A stretch of 64,000 nucleotides of DNA from Sistotremastrum niveocremeum HHB9708 (Eukaryota; Basidiomycota; Agaricomycetes; Sistotremastrales; Sistotremastraceae). The notes beneath the pieces were generated by a model. The model made no database searches and was not told the DNA's origin. It was given only the letters and a program-made list of their open reading frames with translations. The stretch covers positions 266,939 to 330,938 of the forward strand of contig KV419426.1 of the NCBI GenBank assembly GCA_001630475.1. Direction: 5' to 3'. A program made the position numbers and the translations under genes. This document shows, piece after piece, positions 58,181-64,000 of the stretch (positions are counted from its first letter, which is position 1; every line of letters starts with the position of its first letter).

Positions 58181-60256
58181 TTAGGGGTAAGAGTTTCCGA
58201 CCTCGAGATCGAGGAGGTTCTTCTGATCAGATCATGAGTAATTTGCGCTCGATGTCGGGGGGTTTAGGCTTACAGCTTCGCGCTTCAATGACTTGACGGT
58301 GGATCAGCTTCACGTATCATGATCGCTGAAAATGAAGACACTTACTTCGCCGGGATAGCTGTTTCCAACTTCGGCATCAAGGAGGTTTTTCTGCACATGG
58401 ATTCCACATCAGCCCCGAACATCGACACGATAGAGATTTCCCTACAGCTTCGCGCTTGACGGACTACGATATCCGTCAGCACCCATGAACTAATGTTAAC
58501 AATGAGGAAAAGCTTACTTCGCCAGGGTAGCTGTTGCCGACTTCAGAGTCCAACAAGTTCTTCTGCAGATAGATGTAAACACCATGAGTCGTCTTGCTCG
58601 GAAAATACCCTTACGGCTTCGCGCTTCACAGACTATTGATGCAATGAGCCATGCCATCACAAGCGCTTGGGTGCGTTGATGAGCTTACCTCTCCGGGATA
58701 GCTGTTGCCAACTTCAGCGTCAAGGAGGTTCTTCTAATGACAGGCGTATAGTGGCGAATATTGTTGTAGGCATAGGTTGACTTACTGCTTCGCGCTTCAC
58801 AGACTGTCAAAGCGATGAGTTTGGTCAAAGGAATCAAGTACGGATGCGATCTTACCTCTCCAGGATAGCTGTTGCCGACCTCGGAGTCGAGGAGGTTCTT
58901 CTGCTCAAAAAGTGAGGGTCGGATCATTTTGGGAATAGAGTAATTCGTACAGCTTCGCGCTTGAGAGACTATAAGATTGGTGAGCGTTGATCCCAACAGT
59001 ACATCCAGATGAAAGATTTACCTCCCCGGGGTAGCTGTTGCCGACTTCAGCATCCAAAAGGTTCTTCTGCACACCGGATTCAACACCGTGAATCGTCCTG
59101 CTGAAAAGAGTACACTTACGGCTTCGCGCTTCACAGACTAGAGGAATCCATCAGTACTCAAATAAACTCAGATGTTGATATCAGTAAGACTCACTTCGCC
59201 GGGATAGCTATTGCCGACCTCTGAGTCAAGGAGGTTCTTCTGTGGAGATGGAGTCATTACGTCAGCCAAGTGAGTCTTTCGGAGTTTCGGTGAAAGAGGC
59301 CATACAGCCGAGCGCTTGAGGGACTACATGAAATTCCGTTAGGTCCGATGTAAAGCATTCAGTGTGAAATGAAGGCTTACCTCGCCGGGGTAGCTGTTGC
59401 CAACCTCGGAGTCAAGGAGGTTCTTCTATTGGAAGAGAAATATATCAGAGTTGATGCAAGTTGGGTGGTTGGATCTTACAGCAGAGCGCTTAACGGACTA
59501 CGATATCGATGAGAAAACGAACGACTCGGATAATAATCACAGTGCTTACCTCTCCGGGATAGCTGTTGCCGACCTCAGAGTCGAGGAGGTTCTTCTGCAG
59601 CGATGGTTCATATAAAAAGGGGGACGTTGCAGTGAGGAAATCTTACAGCCGAGCGCTTCACAGACTGTCCCAACGATCAGACTCAACATGAAATATTATA
59701 ATGTAGAAGGCTCACCTCGCCGGGGTAGCTGTTTCCGACCTCTGAATCGAGGAGGTTCTTCTGGGGCGATAGTTCATACAAGAAAGTGGAACTTTCATCG
59801 AAAAGATCTTACAGCTGAGCGCTTGACAGACTGACCACGTTCAGGCTCAAATGAAAACGTTTCGTCATAGAAGTCTCACCTCTCCAGGGTAGCTGTTGCC
59901 AACTTCAGAGTCGAGGAGGTTCTTCTGCGAAAGAATGCATAAGGCTTGATACGATGTTACCGAGTGAATCTTACAGCTGAGCGCTTCAATGACTGTTCAT
60001 TGGTTGAGATTCCGATCTATGCAGATGATAATAATTATAGTGCTGACCTCTCCGGGATAGCTGTTGCCGACTTCAGAGTCCAGGAGGTTCTTCTACAAAG
60101 ACTTGAGGATTTGAACGGAGGTTTAGTGGAGGGAGGCTTACAGCAGAGCGCTTAAGAGACTGTGATCGCTATAAGCCTGCGAGAAGACGAATGACAGTAT
60201 AGGGAACTTACCTCTCCGGGGTAGCTGTTTCCGACTTCAGCATCAAGGAGGTTCTT
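58181..60256 (-). repeat. Thirteen-copy peptide repeat array with about 168 bp period
   Basis: Core exons, gene order R1 to R13: 60212-60256, 60048-60092, 59880-59924, 59716-59760, 59550-59594, 59381-59425, 59195-59239, 59022-59066, 58856-58900, 58689-58733, 58518-58562, 58346-58390, 58181-58222. Linker exons L1 to L12: 60142-60159, 59975-59992, 59813-59830, 59647-59664, 59480-59497, 59306-59323, 59120-59137, 58951-58968, 58786-58803, 58615-58632, 58446-58463, 58274-58291. Core variable residue: A in R1, R8, R10, R12; L in R13; S elsewhere. Linkers L1-L6 carry SA, L7-L12 carry EA. Exons are far better conserved than the introns between them. Confidence 0.9.
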
Positions 60257-60395
60257 CTATAAACACGAACACGCAGGAATGAGTATCACATACAGTAGGA
60301 AGCAATGAGAAGAGAATACTCACGGGAGAAGGGGCAGCAGCGACGAGTGCCACCAAGGCGAAGAGCATGAAGAAGGTAGATTTAGTGGCGTGCAT
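58181..60395 (-). CDS. Kex2-processed repeat precursor, dikaritin-like RiPP precursor
   Basis: Secreted precursor of thirteen near-identical peptides, about 289 residues by my join. Exon 1 (60324-60395) encodes a signal peptide starting MHATKSTFFMLFALV with hydrophobic core LFALVALVAAA. Then 45-nt exons for KNLLDSEVGNSYPGE or its DA variant alternate with 18-nt exons for S(V/L)KR(S/E)A. The thirteenth copy is KNLLDLEVGNSYP and then the stop at 58181-58183. There are 26 exons and 25 introns, every one at phase 0. KR is the Kex2 site; SA or EA after it is an X-Ala pair for a Ste13-like dipeptidyl aminopeptidase. This design is that of fungal Kex2-processed repeat proteins (dikaritin precursors, and alpha-factor more loosely). 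A UstYa/DUF3328 gene lies divergently upstream. Each core has one Tyr, a possible crosslink site. Alternatives are an unmodified secreted peptide or signal. Confidence 0.85.
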
Positions 60396-60487
60396 CTTAG
60401 AAGCTGGAGCTGGAGCTGAGAAGTGGAAGTGGAAGTGGCGGAAGTGGCGAAGTCCTAGCGGTGGAGTTGAGCGAAGAACGATGGCGG

Positions 60488-60495
60488 CTTATATA
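60488..60495 (-). promoter_or_regulatory. TATA-like box of the Kex2-repeat gene
   Basis: TATATAAG on the minus strand, about 93-100 bases before the ATG, a normal place for a fungal TATA box. Confidence 0.45.
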
Positions 60496-61291
60496 TCAAA
60501 TTATCTTGCTTTCACTGTGAAAAAAAATCGAAATCACGCCTTGTCTACCCCTGTTCGTGTAAGGAGTCAGGACACATGCGTATGCTTCGGAATATCATGC
60601 CATGCGTACCTCTCAGAGGTCAAGACCTCCAATCGGGAATTAATTGAGGAATTACAAAGATAGAATTCGGAATATCGCGGCGATGAAATGGGATGTCGCG
60701 ATCAACCGTTGAGGAGGATGAAGGTGGTTGCAAAAGCCGTGAGCCGCCGTTTCCGCCTTTGAATCGACAGTATCGTATACCAAAGATTGACGGATCTTGG
60801 ACATGTGCGACGAGCTGTCGTCTTCTCCGCCGCGACCGCCACAGGAGTACATCAGCCACTGACCCCAAGGAAATTCCCTAAATGTGATCGAAATCTCGAT
60901 CTCGACCAACGTTGTTTGTTCAATAGCAAGGCCTCAACTTGCATCCTTTTCGTCCAAATTATCTCAGGAGCACATGCAATGACGCGATGTTCAACTTTCA
61001 TGATCGACAAAAACGGGGGGAGGAGGGTCAAGGGCAAGTCACGAGCTTGAACAGGACCATTGCAAGCACGGATAATTCGTGGGCTCTTGCTATGGTGAAT
61101 GGAGATTGGGCGCCGGAAGCAGAAGCGAGACTTTCGTGCCTGAAACTTTAACGTTTGAAACTCAGAAGCGGATGCCGCGGCCGGCCCGAGAGGTGCTATC
61201 GGCGTCCGCGTTGTTCTTTGAGTCTTTTGGTTTCTTCGTTATCGGAAAGTGGGCTGGATGAAGATTACGTCATTGAGCGAGCGGAAAGAGA

Positions 61292-61948
61292 TCAGGAAAA
61301 TCGGAAACAAACAGACTGAGGATGCTGTCCGTTGTGCAACGTTTCCCTCACCTGGGGGTACGAATTGTCCAGCGAAACGAGGGATGTGAGGATTGTGTGA
61401 AATGAGGCAATTACGGGAGTTTCCCCTATGGATGGCATCACAAGTTCTCCGATTACCGAGAAGCCTCGCAAACCAAACTTTGCTCTCTCGATCCGGGTAA
61501 TTGTCCAGATTCTGTGCAGCTGTTTGTTTGAATGGTTCGACAGATGATGTTTCTGCTGACGCTTTCTAGAATAAACAGTAAAGCCGCATATAGATTCGGA
61601 TCTCAGTCTCGTAGTCCTGCATAGGTAGCCAGCGCGACAATTATTGAATAAAATTCCGTCCGGTCGCTTTGCCCCTGAAAGCCAAGAGACAACACTCTCG
61701 GAAGTTTCGAGATGAATTTTGACGGACACAGAATACGAATAGAAACCACTGGAAGACCTAGTAGCATTCAAAGATGACTGTGTACTACCGGTATTCCTAG
61801 CATGCGAGTTTCGGCAGCGAGGGTCTTGGCACAAAGAAGACGAGTGACACGATGTAGCATTAGCGTCGGCATCTATCGCAATGCACAAGGAGAGTTGCTT
61901 TCTGTTGAACTCTGAAAGACGATCTGGGGTGATAGCTAGACGTCGCAT
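61292..61948 (-). CDS. Possible hypothetical protein, unsupported
   Basis: Open frame of 218 codons, Ser, Arg and His-rich, with scattered Cys and no signal peptide, domain or family-like block. Its length is above chance for this base composition, but composition looks non-coding and no splice partners were found. It lies inside the long divergent spacer of the RiPP-like locus. Confidence 0.2.
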   Translation of the reverse strand: MRRLAITPDRLSEFNRKQLSLCIAIDADANATSCHSSSLCQDPRCRNSHARNTGSTQSSLNATRSSSGFYSYSVSVKIHLETSESVVSWLSGAKRPDGILFNNCRAGYLCRTTRLRSESICGFTVYSRKRQQKHHLSNHSNKQLHRIWTITRIERAKFGLRGFSVIGELVMPSIGETPVIASFHTILTSLVSLDNSYPQVRETLHNGQHPQSVCFRFS

Positions 61949-63430
61949 GCGTCAAGTGACGCTAAGCGCGTCATCTGTAATCGACTTCAATGACTCTTTT
62001 GGAAGTGCACACTTTCGAACGTGCCTCTTCTTTGTCTTCCCGATAAGGACAAACGATGCTTTCAGGGCAGCTTTTCGATGGGCAGTAACGACACAGTCGT
62101 CAGTCGCGTCGCGTCAGCGGCAAATTTGCTGGAGAGACTTCGGCCTGTAAGACATTCAATTCCAGTCGTACGAATTCGAGACCTGACAGAGCCTCACGAT
62201 GTAAAAGCTTAAAGATAAGGCACACGGAGGCTGACGCGATGTTTTGCGATGTTTTGAATGAATCTCATCATAGCAACATATTCTTCGCGAGCGGGTCTTT
62301 TACTTGAAATTGCGACACCGACTGTATCTTCGGGACGCGCTTTCGAGCCAAGAGATTATCGTCCATTAGAGTATAGAGTTCAAAGAAATTTCCGAGATAA
62401 TTAAGGCATGTGAACGATAAGCCAGAAGATGCAGTCAAAGCCGTGGTCGATGACAGCAGCCGGAGTCGTTGCAGAAAGGGGCTTATTTGTTCCTGTTTGG
62501 TATTTCACGCTGCTCAAGCTCAAGTCTCTCCGCCGACTCGTCGATGTCAGGCGGTGAGTCTTTCAAGATGGAATCTGTTCTTTATCTTATCTAGGAGTTA
62601 AGCATACCCGCAATTTTGTGTTAAATTTAGCTCTGGTCGATGAAGAAGGTGTCATAAGACGCATGGCGATCTTGCTCGTGGAACTTCGATGGAGCGTTGC
62701 GCATGTGCTCCTGGGGACACGTCGGATGCTGGTCAACATAATCAACAGTATGTAATTCGAATAACCATCAGCGTCGTCGTCGTCAATGTACGCCCTAGAA
62801 TCGAACGGTGGACGCTGTTACGGGCTCATGACTCGCGCCTCCGAGTCTTGGAGACTTGCCAATCTCGGAGATTTACATCACTGAATGGGAAATTTTCCTG
62901 TATTGCTTTATGGTGCCTTTTCTCGTCAACTTGTTTACGACGCCTTGCTCCGGATCAATTCACGCGCTTCCCTTTTCTATTTGTTGCACACTCGCACGTT
63001 TCTCAATTGGATGCTGTCATGCGGCAGTTTTCTGAAAGGCGTCGACATTGCAAGTAGATCTTGTCGGGCGAAGATCGAGATAATGCATCGTGTTCGATGA
63101 AATTGCGCGAGCGTGTGGACAATGTGAGCTTCGTTTTCGCGCCCCGAATTCCGGAACCTATACTTCGGAAGCTGATCTTGCTCACATTCATCTTCTAGAA
63201 ACTCTTCGGCCGTCTTTCACAATATGTTCTAATTTCCGAAGTTCAATTTCCCTCAGACTCTGTGCCTGGCACATGTCGACATCATCAACACCTCCGTTTT
63301 GAACTGAAGTCGAGAATGTCCCTGTCCACCGGAATTTACTTTTCGCTCCGATCGGTTCTGCTCGTTTGCTTTGGTGGAAGTTGTCATATATCCCCTCTCG
63401 CCCAATTGCTTCATCATCCATATTCCCCCC

Positions 63431-64000
63431 ATGGCATCACCGTACCATCGTCTTCTCTCTCATGACAAGGACTCCCTTAGCCGGGATGATCTCGAGAAAG
63501 AGCTCGACGACATCGTCGAAGCCAACTCTACTCCTCCCCGCCGCTTCACATTCAGACGTCTCATCGAGTTGGGCACTCTATTGGCCTCGTTGATGATCAA
63601 CGTCTTCCTCGTGTTCTTCATCTATGCACGGCCAACAGCCATCTGTCAAACCCACGATGTCGACCCTTTGTGGAACATCGGTGGTCCACTTTACTGTACG
63701 TCCTCCAATCATTTATGCGGTCAGCTAGCTCATACTGTATACAGCTCCCGCTCAAAGCGCTCTTCGTTATGAACGCAAGACATTCGATAAAGTCGGCATC
63801 CGGGGACCATACCACAACCCTCCCTCTGACGAAAAGGACGCGTTGTGGGAATCCCTTTATCATGGCATATTTTCCGGCATATTCCAAATTATCGACTTCT
63901 GACTTCCATACTTCTAGTCGGCGTATCCTGGATCACGAAGGACGAAGCTGCTCTTCTTCCCAACTGGACCGAGCCTCTTCCCGGACACGAAAAGGATGAG
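63431..64000 (+). CDS. UstYa/DUF3328-family protein, 5' part (runs off window)
   Basis: First three exons of a UstYa-like gene: 63431-63695, 63745-63864 and 63918 onward. The protein starts MASPYHRLLSHDKDS, has a basic stretch PPRRFTFRRL and one transmembrane segment at residues 44-66 (LIELGTLLASLMINVFLVFF), then the family block PLYSPAQSALRYERKTFD, GPYHNPPSDEKDALWESLYH and VGVSWITKDEAALLPNW. UstYa proteins are copper-dependent membrane oxidases that form Tyr-based ether or C-C crosslinks on peptide cores in ustiloxin, phomopsin and asperipin synthesis. The family's two HxxHC motifs lie further on and are outside this window, so catalytic residues cannot be checked. The second intron has a GC donor. 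Gene is divergent from the Kex2-repeat precursor. Confidence 0.85.

Larger units (their letters stand above)
60396..63430. other. 3 kb divergent intergenic region of the RiPP-like locus
   Basis: Separates the repeat precursor (-) from the UstYa gene (+). It holds the TATA-like box and one weak minus-strand frame; otherwise I recognise no gene, RNA or repeat. It is long for this window and may hold shared control sites or an unrecognised gene. Confidence 0.4.

Noticed and set aside
58181-60256. Regularly spaced repeats of about 168 bp that could be read as a CRISPR-like or satellite array
   Set aside because: Repeats translate in frame, have splice sites at each edge and alternate with KR-coding exons behind a signal peptide. 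Spacers are introns, and the host is a eukaryote.
58181-60395. Alpha-factor-type mating pheromone precursor
   Set aside because: KREA spacing resembles alpha-factor, but basidiomycete pheromones are short farnesylated CaaX peptides, the core lacks the alpha-pheromone pattern, and a UstYa gene is next door. Not fully excluded.
61292-61948. NSYP in the minus-strand open frame (DNSYPQVRE) as a relative of the precursor core
   Set aside because: Only four residues match, with no KR linkers or repeat; chance is the simplest explanation.

Overview
The window is nuclear DNA of a filamentous fungus, most likely a mushroom-forming basidiomycete (Agaricomycetes). Genes are dense, lie on both strands and are cut by many 45-70 bp GT-AG introns. 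Family content fits: a FunK1-type kinase, an expanded MYND zinc-finger family, an RGS/RAX1-like protein, Ypk1/Gad8, LIS1/PAC1 and a mitochondrial uS4. All assignments come from reading translations and splice signals; no database search was run.

Layout. (1) 0-32 kb: a paralogous array of nine multi-exon MYND zinc-finger genes plus one decayed fragment. Five run on + (87-14818) and four on - (20479-31866), facing each other across three unrelated genes: a Ypk1/Gad8-type AGC kinase, a Ser/Pro-rich protein and, within the - half, a PfkB sugar kinase. A FunK1 kinase sits inside the + half. MYND-4 with its promoter and flanks and MYND-8 with its flanks are copies of one segment in inverted orientation. 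(2) 32-35 kb: a gene with two protein-kinase domains in tandem, the first apparently active, the second a pseudokinase, sharing intron positions. (3) 35-57 kb: mostly housekeeping genes, namely a disordered protein, mitochondrial ribosomal protein uS4m (NAM9), a 259 bp MITE with TA target duplication, an extended SDR epimerase, a P-loop GTPase, an RGS-membrane protein, a mitochondrial HMG-box protein, an F-box-like protein, a haloalkane-dehalogenase-like hydrolase with a 6-nt exon, LIS1, a serine palmitoyltransferase small subunit and a single-pass membrane protein. (4) 58.2-64 kb: the most interesting locus, a divergent pair made of a secreted Kex2-processed repeat precursor and a UstYa/DUF3328 oxidase gene that runs off the window end.

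The repeat precursor (58181-60395, -) has a signal peptide followed by thirteen near-identical peptides KNLLD(S/A/L)EVGNSYPGE joined by twelve linkers S(V/L)KR(S/E)A. Each peptide and each linker is its own 45-nt or 18-nt exon, so I count 26 exons, all phase 0. KR is a Kex2 site and the following SA or EA is a typical X-Ala dipeptide for Ste13-like trimming. A UstYa-family gene next to a Kex2-repeat precursor is the hallmark of the dikaritin RiPP pathway (ustiloxin, phomopsin, asperipin families), in which UstYa proteins crosslink the core peptide through Tyr. The core here has one Tyr (NSYPG). I infer an undescribed dikaritin-like peptide pathway in a basidiomycete.
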